A stretch of DNA of 64,000 nucleotides, taken from Sinotaia quadrata. Its lineage: Eukaryota; Mollusca; Gastropoda; Architaenioglossa; Viviparidae. The stretch lies in NCBI GenBank assembly GCA_028829895.1, contig CM054183.1, positions 73,085,571 to 73,149,570 of the forward strand, given 5' to 3'. Below the pieces are notes generated by a model. The model worked only from the letters and a program-made list of their open reading frames with translations. It searched no databases and was not told the origin of the DNA. Made by a program: the position numbers and the translations under genes. Positions 1-12,200 of this stretch are shown here, piece by piece (the stretch's first letter is position 1; every line of letters begins with the position of its first letter).

Positions 1-136
1 ATAGTTATCGTCACTTTCTCCTTGTGCTGGGCTTACATAGTTATCGTCACTTTCTTCTTGTGCTCTGCTCACATAATTATCGTCACTTTCTTCTTGTGCT
101 CTGCTCACATAGTTATCGTCACTTTCTTCTTGTGCT
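1..136. repeat. 36-bp tandem repeat, about 3.8 copies, cut by the window edge
   Basis: Four consecutive units begin with ATAGTTATCGTCACTTTC and recur every 36 bases; the last unit runs into a G tract (about 137-146). The period is a multiple of three, so open frames cross it and give a 12-residue hydrophobic repeat, but nothing else suggests coding. The array probably continues left of the window. Confidence 0.9.
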
Positions 137-146
137 GGGGGGGGGG

Positions 147-1310
147 GTTGATGATACACAAAATCACCGTCGATGTCATGGTTCGCTCCAACGGCCATCC
201 TGGCTGCTACGACAGCTGCTACAATTTCACGCTCTCGCTGCGCTCTTCGTTAGGCCTATTTTTCAATTCTTGTTACGTTCTCTCTTTCTCCTCTTCTCAC
301 CAAAGTCTCTTCTCATCTCATTGCGTCTCTCCTCTTATCTTATCTTCGTTTCTCCTCTTCTGTTACATTTCTCGTCTTCTCTTACGACTATCAAAGTATC
401 ATCTCTTCTCTTCACGTTACGTAACTAACGCCGTAACGGCCAACCCTGCCGTATTCTGCGATATGTCACACATAATCGCAACTGCTTCCAGCGATAATAC
501 TACCTCTATGTAATAAATCGCTCTACAACATATCCCGCTGCGACATTATACTGCCAATTTATCACTTCTATTGGGAAATAATCGATTGCCCGCGGTCTTT
601 GCACAGTCTTTGAAAACCCAGAGATGACTGTCCTGCATGACTGGTTCATCTAAAACTGTGACAGCCTTGACACGGCGCGCCTTCAAATGCAGCTGGGTAG
701 ACATCTGGCACTCTGTTGCAGTGTCCAAGAACTCTCCAGCTGATTGCCTCCCGGCTTCGTAGAAAGTCCCTGATACAAAAAAGCAGGGAGAAACTCTGAG
801 GGCCTTTTCCACCCTCTCTACCAAACGCTGCTACATTCTCGAGGTTTCTCGTTGTTTCTATCTCCGTATCCCCTTTTATACACAAAAGTTCTTGTACATC
901 ACTTTCTCTGAGCTGATTAGAACACACCCCCTCCAGCACACAAGGTACCCCCATCCAGTACCGCTGTACGTGCTGACGAATATTCTTATTCTGACCATTC
1001 TGGCTGTCCACTTTCTATTAGTGCCAAGTACCGAGTTCCCAGTTGGCACCTGTGATTTACGTATCCATTTGCCCACTGAATAACTATCTAGCTAACTCTC
1101 ACAGCACACTGAACTACATCTCAAAGCAACAGTCCTAATTTTATTTTAAAACTACAGTTACTTTGGCGACTCATGGCCACCTGGCAAGCCGTACATTAAT
1201 CACAGCAAGAAATGGTTGTACACACAAACCAATACATTTAACTATAGTAATATAAATATTAACTTTCCAATAACTCAAATTCTATTTCAATAAGTAATTT
1301 CACAATACAA
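147..1310. other. GC- and CpG-richer block, no recognised gene
   Basis: This stretch is visibly richer in CG dinucleotides than the surrounding AT-rich DNA. It includes a pyrimidine-rich part (about 270-400). The longest minus-strand frame (646-1011, 121 codons) has a mixed, protein-like composition, and a second minus frame overlaps it (876-1076), which would fit a frameshifted old coding sequence or transposon. I do not recognise a family. It lies upstream of the first visible METTL16 exon and could be intronic or intergenic. Confidence 0.4.
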
Positions 1311-1314
1311 TATC

Positions 1315-2383
1315 AACTTACCGGGCAGATCGCCCAACGCCACCCGTACATCGTACAGGGAAGAACGCCCAACGCCGCCCATAGCAACCATTGCACTTAG
1401 AGTGCTTTTTCCTTTCCATATTTACATCATATCCGGTCTCTACAGGAAGCATGACGTTTGTACAACGATTTCAGTGCCATTTTGAAGCGTTTTCATGTGG
1501 CAGCATTCATTTTTTCATAAAGTTTTCTTTGTTTTTCGCGTTCGGTGTTTCAAATGGATTTCTTAGTGTCGTCAATCATTAATGAGAAGTTTAATGGATT
1601 CAATTTATCAGATAATGAGGTAAGAGAAGTTTATTTTGAATTGGGACGATAGGATTAGAAGTGACATTAGTGTCAGTAGCGTGCACATGTAATATCTTTC
1701 AAATTTTGGAGGAGAGTGCATCAGATTCTGGGGATATCGAAGAGGAGTAGGGGGAATGGGTATCTGGAGAAGCACACGGTTGGAATAATAGTACTTTAGC
1801 ACTGAATATATTGGAATTTATAACAGAAATGGGGCCGAATGTGACTGTAACTAATGCTAGTACTCAGTTGGCTTTCTTCTACCAGTTTTTCAAAGAAGAA
1901 ACATTTGACAAAATAGTGGAATAATCGAACAAGTACGCACGTCCGAAAATTGCGAAAAAACAAAATGGCGATCCAGGTTGGAAGGAAACTAATGCCACTG
2001 AAATTAAGGCTTATTTTGGACTTATGATTTTGATAGGAATTCATAACCTGCCGAAAAAGGAGATGTATAGATCGTCTGACGACAGATTAGTGTTCCTGGC
2101 ATCAACAAAAAGTGTGTGTACATAGTGTTATTAGCGGACAATAAATGGACAATATTTTTTTGTGTAAATATATATTTTCACGCATGGATTCAAATTTAAC
2201 ACCCGAAAGTATACTTCATTTCCTTTCATTTTGCATTTTATTTCATCGAAATATGTGCACTAATAGTAATACCTAAGATAATATGTTTTTACCGACGTAC
2301 CCCTAAATCTCACTGACATCCTGAAAAATCTTGCCCGTTCAGAGCCAAAAAAAAGGAAAAACGTCTGCCTGGTAAAGAGTTAA
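1315..2383 (+). mobile_element. Degenerate piggyBac-family element
   Basis: The right end reads CTGCCTGGTAAAGAGTTAA, which finishes in the TTAA (2380-2383) used by piggyBac elements. The left side near 1318-1335 (CTTACCGGGCAGATCG) resembles the inverse of that right end, which suggests imperfect terminal inverted repeats, though the left TTAA is not intact. Between them lies the N-terminal part of a piggyBac transposase (separate entry). The left boundary is approximate. The element sits upstream of, and probably within an intron of, METTL16. Confidence 0.6.
1555..2122 (+). pseudogene. piggyBac transposase remnant (N-terminal part of DDE_Tnp_1_7)
   Basis: The clearest part is 1800-2095. It reads as residues like ILEFITEMGPNVTVTN, then FFKEETFDKIVE followed by an in-frame TAA (1922-1924), then SNKYARPKIAKKQNGDPGW, KETNATEIKAYFGLMILIGI and HNLPKKEMYRSSDD. 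This is the typical piggyBac order: Leu/Phe-rich start, (T/S)N.YA, a W, T..E+.A+.G+.I+.G, then P....Y..D. An acidic Ser/Asp stretch precedes it. The frame is broken by stops and a shift, and the catalytic core is missing, so it is non-functional. Confidence 0.75.
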
Positions 2384-3144
2384 ACTACCAAACATTTATA
2401 GTGGTGATTCTTAAAAGTTGTTTACATTTCCAAAACTCAGAGCCTGCCTTTTCAGGACAAAATTGGCGTCCCAGCTGGGGGGGGGGGGGGGGCGGTCCAC
2501 GTTTTCTGAACACTGACATAGATTTATGGGCGTGGCATCCTGACCACAGAGGGTCAGCCAGCGTTCTCCCTCAAGTTAATTATACTTTTCCCATTCCCTG
2601 GCATGAAACCTATTTTCCTCAGCTAGCACCCCTACACTTTAGGTTTCGCGTTGTTGACAAAATGGTCATTTTCACCCCTGTCTTTGTGTAAATTCATTTG
2701 GCTGTTTCGTTAATAAATAATAGTTTAGAGTTAGAAAACACTTAGGGGGAGAGGAACAAAAAATGTATTAATATTCCCTCATTACCGTGACACACTACTA
2801 ATACACTTATTTCTTTACAAAAATTAATATATCTAGAACAATTACTGAGACCACTATGTTTATAAATATAATTGTTCTTGCTTCTTTACTTAGCATATAA
2901 TTTACAAATGATTTCTACAATTATAGATACATTTTTCTTTGTGATTCTGGAGTACAACAAACATTTTTAAAAAAGAGACTGAAGCAGCTGTTTTTACAAT
3001 CAGAATGTGTGGTTGTTTAAATAATTAAATAAACTGACAAAATAATCTTTGTTCTTTTGAATAAAGAAAATAAATTATCCACTTAGATGCAGCAGAGGTG
3101 CCTACTGTTTTTTTTTAAAACTTAATTTGTAATGTTTTCATCAG
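2384..3144 (+). other. METTL16 intron or upstream sequence, no gene seen
   Basis: AT-rich DNA with a 16-base G run (2477-2492). A 96-codon frame crosses the G run but shows no family signature. The sequence ends in the acceptor TTTTCATCAG just before the first recognised METTL16 exon. Confidence 0.5.
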
Positions 3145-3285
3145 GAACAGGTGCTTGCTGTATATATCCCATTTTGGCAGTCTCACTCAACCCATGGCAT
3201 TTTCTTGCAACTGAGGCAGATGAAGTTAACTTTACATATGCCAAAAAAAACCTTGAAAGAAATAATTTGACTGACAGAATAACAG
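3145..3285 (+). CDS. METTL16: METTL16 exon: SAM-binding loop
   Basis: Acceptor TTTTCATCAG, donor ACAG|GTCAG. The exon enters after one codon base (G|GA ACA GGT) and encodes GTGACCIYPILAVSLNPW and FLATEADEVNFTYAKKN, the methyltransferase motif I and following strand of METTL16. It ends in phase 1 (G), completed by TG of the next exon to give Val. Confidence 0.92.
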
Positions 3286-6200
3286 GTCAGAAAGTTAAAA
3301 TTATTAAAATAGTATAACAAAAAGAAAACATAACTAATATTTATTACAAATTATATTTTTAAATAAGTATCCTAAATGTTTATATCCTAATAAAGTAATA
3401 TATAAAACTCTTTATATATTAATTATTATTAATCTTATTTATGTTTATTTGGTAAGTATTGAGTATTTATTATTTTTTATTAGTATTACTAACTTAGTAA
3501 CTATTAGTATTACAATAAAATATGACTATTATTAGAGTTTCAGTCTTAATTAATACATTTCATTTAAACTTAATGTGTCTTCAGTTCAGCTCATATTTTT
3601 TATTTCTCTATGTTTATTACAATGATTTTGCAATAATGCATCATTAGCTTTTTAAGCATGCATACACAGCTTTATCCCATTTCACAAAGTTTTTCCATTT
3701 ATATTATATTCTCTCCTTTTTAGTACTAGGAGACATTTCTTTCTGATTTTAATGTAATTTATTTTTAAAAGAAACAACTTGCAAATACACACACAAAAAA
3801 TGCTGCTACTTTTTTTATGCTAGATTTTGCAAGATTTCAATCTTAAAGCTGGAATACATCATTACGTGTATCATCTTTTGTACAATAAATAATTTCCTCA
3901 CATAAGCTAATCAAAGTGCATTGCTGTCTCACATACATAAACTCATTTTTTTCCACTCTCCTTTCTTAGAGATGGAAGTGCCTTTTTCTATCCCCTTTTC
4001 TCATGATGCTAGCACATCAGAGCACATCCATTTTCAAAAGCATTTCTTATCTTACATAACACCAAATTGCTGATTTTGAAGCCAATTGGAACTTAGTTCA
4101 TTTTTCATTGCTTATTTGATGGTTGGTGTAGTGTAGTGGATGCAAGACAATGATGATGGATAATGTGCATGCTTGACCACAGCCACAGCAAGAGATGACA
4201 ACACTCAACTCATGTTTACACGAGACTTTGTTTCATGGAAACACAGCCACATATATAGATATAATATCAGCCCTCCAACTTATTCCCTCCTCCTGTTGGT
4301 ATATAGTTCTCTCTGCACTCATACTTCGACAACACACACACACACACACACCCTGGTCAAAGAAATATGCTATGAATGCATTGACTCTGAATGTTCACAA
4401 TTTACCTTGGCCATGAAAACCCCCAGCCAGTGCCTAATGGACTTGGTCATTATGTTGTCACAAAATTGTCAGCTGAACTATGCACAAAGTTGTTTTCACT
4501 TGATTAAAGTGTCATTGATGTTAGTAATCTTGTTTTCTCAGGATTTAAGTGTGACTCGTGTTTGTAATCTTATTTTCACTTGATTTCAGTGATGTTTGTA
4601 ATTTTGTTTTTAAACTTAAAGTGACAGTGATGTTTGTAATCTTGTTTCCATTGATTAAGTTGATGGTTGTAATTAATTATGTTTGTAATCTTATTTTTCC
4701 CATTATCAAAATGTTACTATAGCTTGTAATTTGTTAATTGTTCCATTAATTTGGTTGTAACTGATTGCTTATATTGTTTTTCACTTTTGATTATAAGTAT
4801 TTGAATAGTTTGGGTTTTCTTTCCATTTGAATATCTATTATGTTTATTATAATAATCTTATTGTTTCCAGTGATCAGAGTGTCAGAAGGTAGCATACTGG
4901 AGAGTGTCATTGGTACTAGCATTGATACCTACGATTTCTGTATGTGTAATCCACCATTTTTTGCTGACCACTTTGAGGCACAAGGCCTCCTGTCACGTAC
5001 AGTAAATAGACCTGAACCTAGAACTATCTCAACAGCCAGTCCCCAAGAATGTGTTGCAGAGGGTGGAGAGGTTGGTTTTGTTCGAAAAATGATTGAAGAA
5101 TCTGTTTATTTTCAGCAGAAAATCAGGTTTGCCAAGATTTGTTTTAAATTTACTTACAGTTCTAACTTTTTAAAAATTTATAATGCAATATTTAATGATT
5201 ATCTAACTTGTTACATTGCACTTATGGTTGTACCATTTAGTGACATTCAGTGCAAAAAAAAATATGTGGATTAAATCTAATTATTTTGCATATTAATAAC
5301 TACACCTTTCTAATGTTCACATAAAAGCATTTTATTAAAAAGTTAAAAATGTTGATATAGGAAAAGCATGTTTCTGTTGAAAACTTAGAAAAGTTGAGAT
5401 GTGTTTCACAAGACAAACAATATTTTAAAATAAGCAATATAATTAATATTTTTTCTTTATTAACCTAAATTATTAACTGAATCTGGATACAGATTTGTTT
5501 AAAATAAATTATAAAACTATAACTTCATAACATGGAAAACTTATTCAGCTTCCAGTAATATCATTATCAGTATCATAAAAGTAGCTCCAATTTTATCAAC
5601 TAAACAGTAAACACAGTAAACATAAAATGGGTTACGTTATTATATTATTCTGCAAAAATAATATTAAGTAATAAACAAAATGTCTATTTAAATGTTTTTA
5701 ATCTATAATATAATTGTGATGTTTACATTCTTTATTGTGATTCATACTAGGTTTTTCTACCCTTTCTAGCTCAGGTTTAAAACATACACACAATGTAATC
5801 CAGTTTAAAAGTAACAAAGACCATATGGATATGTATATAAATATGTAAGCTATTTAAGATTTTAATCAAATTGATCAAAATATTTCAAGATTATCAAAAA
5901 TCTTAGCTGTTTTCAAAAGTTGGTGCTTCTGAAAATTTTGTCGCAATGTAATCTTTGATGGAAATGAGAGTTATCTTTCTGCAATATGGCACCTTTGAAA
6001 AATGTAAGCAGTAGTTTGTGATATTATTGTCATTATTTTTAATTTATGAATTTATAATTTTCTTCGTCATGTGCTAAAACAGAAATGAAGGCCAGTTAGT
6101 TTTCTTAAAGCTGAATATTTCTGAAAACATCAAATAAATTTGAAATGTGAATGTTTCATTTACATTGATTGTTTAAACAGCATATGAAATTTATGTATGA

Positions 6201-9200
6201 CGTGTTGATATTCAGTAAAAGAATGTAAGTTTTGGATCCAATTTATGTGGAAAGATGGTGTGACAAAGGAATTCCTTTAAATATTATTTCTTCAGAGAAT
6301 TGACAGTTTCAAGATAAAGGGGATCTGGAAAGTTGCTTTAATATATTACCTTTTCTAAGAAAACTTTGATAGGGTAAGTTAGTTGGATTATTTATAACAA
6401 TGAAATTTAGAGTAAGTAGTAATGAATAAGTAAATCGCACAAAAAGGTGCCATTTTCAGTACAAAACGAATTTGTATTAGAGATAATTACAAAATTAATA
6501 AACACAAATTTGTGCAATTATCTTATGTATTAATTCTGAATATATAAAATATAAACGTGTTATTTCAGAGCTTTATTTTTAATATAACACATTTCATATG
6601 GACCCACTCTTTGTAGTACATTTGTCCAGAGAATAAGCCATGTGCATAATGTTACACACTCTATTAAGACTTGTCGGTATAAACCACCTGTCTCGCTTAG
6701 ATTGTATGTTTTAATACTTGTGCTGAAATGGATGCCATAATTGACTGGATATTGTTTTGTATATTGGATATTGCTAAAAGGACTAAGATCTGATGAAAAT
6801 TAAAAACAAATAAAAAGACCCTTAGTGCCCTTTTTAGCATTATTCTTCCCTTGCGAGTTAGGACTTATTTTTTCCAGAATAAGTCACAGGTCTCAGGTTT
6901 TCCCTAGGAAGTAAGGATTCACCTTTTCAGAGCAGGTCTTGGGTCTTCACTATCAAATTAGGACTCTTCACTCCAGAGCAGGTCAGGTTGTCTCTAAAAT
7001 GTTAAGCTCATCTTTCCAGACCAGGTATCAGGTCTCAAATCTTCTCTAGTGAGTTATAACTCATCTCATCAGAGCAGGTCACATATGCATGTATTATATC
7101 TCAGGATTTATCAAAGCAGGTTTCCTATACATGAAGCCATTGTGTTATATCTCAGGTCTTCTAGTTAATTAGGACTCGTCTCACTAGAGCAAGTTGCATA
7201 TGCATGAAACCAATCATTTATTTCATCTCAGGTAGACTCAAGATTCATTTCACTAGAGCAGTTCACATGAATCATCATGCATTTTATCTCAGGTAATCTC
7301 ATATCATCAGAATTGGTCACATATGTATGATACCATCATGTATTGTTTATTTTTTCTTTTTTTTGTCAATTTGAAAAAAAATAATTGATACAAAACAGAA
7401 CAAACTAAATGTATCTCATGATTACTGATGATGATGTCAGTTGAAGTAATATAATTTTTGTTTACCTAAAAGTTCACTGTTACAAGTGTTAGTGTCTTAA
7501 AAATAGTAGCTAAAACTAAGAGCCAAACTGGTCAATGTTAATTAGAAATGGCAATGGCAGTGCCCCACTGCATCATCACCCTTCTGACACACACTGATTC
7601 TGATCCCAGAAATTTATTTCATATTTCTAATGCATCTAATTAGAGTACAAATATGTGCTTGCTTTGTTGACGGAAATTAAATTTCACTTATCTGCTTTTT
7701 CATGTGTTTTCATGTGATTTTGTATGTAATTCATAAGTATCAGTGTCACTGGCACAAGATTTTTTATTATTTGCTATAAACAATAACAAAAAGTTCTTGA
7801 TTAAGTCAAGTGAGTAATCCAAATTTGTATTTGAAATCTGCATCTTTATAATGTTATATTAATCTTAAATTGGTAATTTTATCATTGAGTTGTTTGCTTT
7901 TTTTTTTTTTTTTTTTTTTTACACTTACCCTCATATATAAAGTAAATATTGCTGGATATTATAATCAATATGATCTTAGGATTCTTGAGACACATTTGTA
8001 TTGCTCCATTAATTTTTTTCCTCATAGCTTCCAAAGTCATTTTAAATTTACTAACTTTTTTGTTTAGTTTTGTTAGTTATTTAAATATAAATAATATAAA
8101 ATTCCTATTATTATGATGTGAGAAGGGTTGGTAACATAAAAAACTTTTTGTATTTATTTTGTTTTATTATTTTTAATGGACAGGATTTACAGCAGCATGC
8201 TTGGCAAAAAGAGCAGTTTAAGCCCACTAAAAGAAGTACTACGCAAAAACAAGGTAGTAATCACAAAGTGTGCATAGGCTATTCATCCTTTACTTAGATA
8301 TGCTCAGTAGCCACAAGGTAATAATCACTCAAGTTTAGTCTAAGCATTCTTAGGTTTTTCATCATTGCTTAGATATGTTCTGTAACAAAAAGGTAATAAT
8401 AACTATAAGCATACATAGGTTGTTCATCATTTACCTAGATATGCTCTGAAGTAATAAGGTACTAATCATTCAAACTATGCAAGGGCTGTTCATCATTTGC
8501 TTAGACATACTTGGTAGCAACAAAGGTAATAAAAATTTCAAGTATTCTTAGACTGTTCCTCATTTGTTTAGATAGACTAAGTGAAAAAACACAATAATAA
8601 TCCCTCTAAGCATACATGGGCTACTCATTGGTTGTTTAGTAATGGATTTTAATACTCCACATAAACAAGGAAATCATTCCAAGTTTACATAGGCTTCACA
8701 CTTTGCTTAACAACACCCCTTTTATAAAAATAAGTACTCCATTATGTCATCATTATTATTTCATAATTTAATTTGATTAAAGGAAAACATTTTGTTAAAT
8801 CTTTTTTATATAATAATAATATTTTCCACATATTATACATGATGTAAATGTACATTTACTGCTGCATAACTTTACAGTGTAAACATATTTTTTAAGCATT
8901 TCTTATTTATCTACATCTAGTAGACACAAGTAACTGCTATTATTTATTTATTTGTGTTTGCAATACAGTTAAGTAGTTTTGTGATTGTTATCTCTTGGTT
9001 GTAGACATTAGTTACATAAGATTGTCCTTTTTGTTGATTAGTTAATAATTTACACTAAGATTGTGTATGCACAAGTATTGAATACCCATTCTTAGGTCAT
9101 ATGCTATGGTACAAGTATTAAATTGTATCTAGATATTTTACATCTCAGTTACTGTCATGTTGAATTTGAGAGCACACGCACATCACACCTTCCTATGTCA

Positions 9201-12200
9201 TTATAGCTTTCGTGAGCCATATACATTGGTACTGAGTGGCTACATGCATATTAGAACCATAACACACCAATAGAAAAATTGAAAAGGTTAAATTGGGACT
9301 GCCTATATGTTCTATCAGATTTTTATTGTTTGTTTTTTTTAATCCTCAAGCCTGTTTTTGATCTATATGCCTGTCACAACATATCACAAAAATAATACAC
9401 TAGACGGAAACCAGTAGATCATTTGCTGCTTGTGTTTTTATTTTAATTTTTGATTTGTGTGATTAAATTGCAATCATAATTTTCATATACTCACAGAAAA
9501 ATATTTCTTTGTAAATCACATATTAGTAAATGTTAAATCGTTACCATTCACCAGTTTTCCCTGTTCTAATCCGTCAATAATTTAATTTTGACATTGCAAG
9601 ACCATCAAACCCTTGATAAGGTTACATATTGACCATGGCTAAAAACAGGTTCAGGGACATATATTTCAACCTTGAATGGACTGTGCACTAAATATATTTG
9701 GAAGCATCAACTGACATAAAAATGTGTGCAGTAGTGGGTAAAACCAATTGAGCAAAGATGTAATCAGAGTGGTGCCCTTTGAGTCGCAGTTAGAAATGGG
9801 GTAAACCCAGTTGAACAATGAATGTCTGTGCGATTCATCTTCCGACTGAGCCTGTGGACATATCAGCTTCAGAACCAGCAGGTGATCTTGCACTTTATAT
9901 AATAGGATTGTAATTTTATTTATCCCTATCCCTGACTTTCATAATATGTGTAAGCACTGTTTCTTTTCATATGGTGTAATTTTGTTCAGCTCTTTAATAT
10001 TATTTTTTTTTAGTTTTTAGCAGTTTGATTTTAAGTACTCTGTGCAATATTTGTTTCATATGCAATATTTTGAATTTTAAAAACTGTAAAACATACTTCC
10101 AAATGTTGAAGTTTTATTATACCTACTTTTCTGAATCATCCAGTTTTTCATGATATATCTTCAGGGGAGGCCTTAGCTTTGTTTGTGCAATATTTTATGC
10201 ATTCTCTGTTTCTTTGACTGCACACAGGTTCCATGTTTTGCTACCACAGAATTTTGCCAAGGGAAGACAATGCGCTGGGGTCTAGCATGGACATTTGATA
10301 AGTCCATTGTATTCCCGGTAAATGATTGATGTATTTATTTATTTTTTTATTTATTATTTTTGTTGACTAAATACAAATCTGAAGGTGTCATAGTTTAAAT
10401 AATATTCAAGCAGTATCTTAAAATAGCCATCAATCAGGCATATACTTATTACTTTATTTTATTTTTAATGTTAGTATGTATATAATTTTTTTGTTTTTAA
10501 ACCACAGAAATCTGAATTTGAAAAAAGCAAGAATAGTCCCAAAAAATCACTTGTTCATAAAATTGCTACTGCAGTGGGTGAAAGACGCCAGCCAGTGCAT
10601 GATGTTGTCTGTTTTCTCAAGAAAGTGCTAAGCACACTCAAGGTATTATTTCTGTTTATTTCTGTAATCATTTTATTTTGAACAATTTGTTAGAATTTTG
10701 ATAATAACAGTTAATCTTTTCAGATGTGAGTGAGATTGAAACATTAGGTATTACCAGTGCCAAACCTCAAAACATTTAATTTTGCAATGGTCTATGAAAA
10801 AATGGATCAGAATCTCAAAAATGTAATATTTCTATATAGTATGAAATGGCTCACTACTAAAGTACTATGGAACTCTGCTTGCAATTGATTTTTTTTTAAA
10901 TAAAAACTTTGTCACTGGACCTGAGTGAAAACAGTGTCCTGCATTTTTTTGTTAATTGTGACAGTAAATAATGAATTATGATTGTAATGACTTGAAAATC
11001 AAACTCGTACACCAGTAGGGAGCTCGTAGTTGAGTGGAAACAGTGAGGGTCATTTTTGTTAATTGTAACAGTAAATAATTAATTTTGATTGTAATGACTT
11101 GTAAAGCAAACTGATACATCACTAGGAAATTGGCAACTGAGTGTAAACAATGGAATTTTTGTTAATTATGACAGTAGATAAAACACAAATTCATATACCA
11201 CTACGAAACTGGCAGCTAAGTTAAAACATTGGCTGACATTTTTGTTAATTATGACAGTAGATAAAAAGTAAACTCAAATACCACTAGGAAATTGGCAGCT
11301 AGTAAAACATTGGCTGACATTTTTATTAATTATGACAGTAGATAAAAAGTAAACTCAAATACCACTAGGAAACTGGCAGCTAGTGAAAGATTGGATGACA
11401 TTTTTGTTAATTATGACAGTAGATAAAAAGTAAACTCAAATACCACTAGGAAACTGGCAGTTAAGTTAAAACATTGGCTGACATTTTTTTGTTAATTATG
11501 ACAGTAGATAATGAACTTTGATTGTAATGTCTTGAAAAGCAAACTCGTACACTTCTAGAACAATGGCAGCACAAGAAAAGTTTTGTGAAAGCAAGGGAAG
11601 CATGAACTAAGAGGTTTGTATTTACAAGCAAGGTTTTTGTATAAGTAAACATGCAAAGTGTTTGTGAGAGTAAAGCAAAAAAAGCAAGTTATTTGTGAGT
11701 TGTAAAATACTTAACAAGCAAGGTGTTTGTGAGAATAACAAGCAAAATGTTTATGAGGGTAGAGTAATTGTTTGTGAGAGTTATAAAATTTATGGAATCA
11801 GTTGGGTTTTTTTAATTTCAAATTTTAAATTCTTTTTAAACATCTAATTGTTGTGGCACAAAGTTCACAAACTAGAAAGTTTTTTTTCTCATATTAATAT
11901 ATATCAACTCCATCTTTGATAGTTTTGTAAGTTTTTGTATATGCACATGTAATCTATAATAATATAGATCAGTGACAGATTAGATATTTTGTTTCACACT
12001 CCATCCTTCATTAGTGTGAATTTCCACAGGTGCATATATAATCTATAAATAGACCTTATGACAAATTAGAAAAAACTTTATAGTCCACTCTGCAATATTG
12101 ACAGTTTACATATAATCTGTAATGAAGTAGGTCTTTGACAAACTAGATTCAAGGATGAAAATCATTGCCTTCACATTGCATTCTTCCTAAACATCCATAC

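Noticed and set aside
22..513. 163-codon ORF at the left edge
   Set aside because: It is driven by the 36-bp repeat and a G run, then pyrimidine-rich low-complexity sequence; no family signature.
646..1011. 121-codon minus-strand ORF as a host gene
   Set aside because: It has no recognisable domain and an overlapping second frame. It could be a decayed transposon, but evidence is too thin to annotate a CDS.
1..3144. Missing 5' exons of METTL16
   Set aside because: I looked for the conserved N-terminal blocks (MHPRN, FKDP, RALT, P..LN) and found none. They are probably left of the window, so no start codon is annotated.
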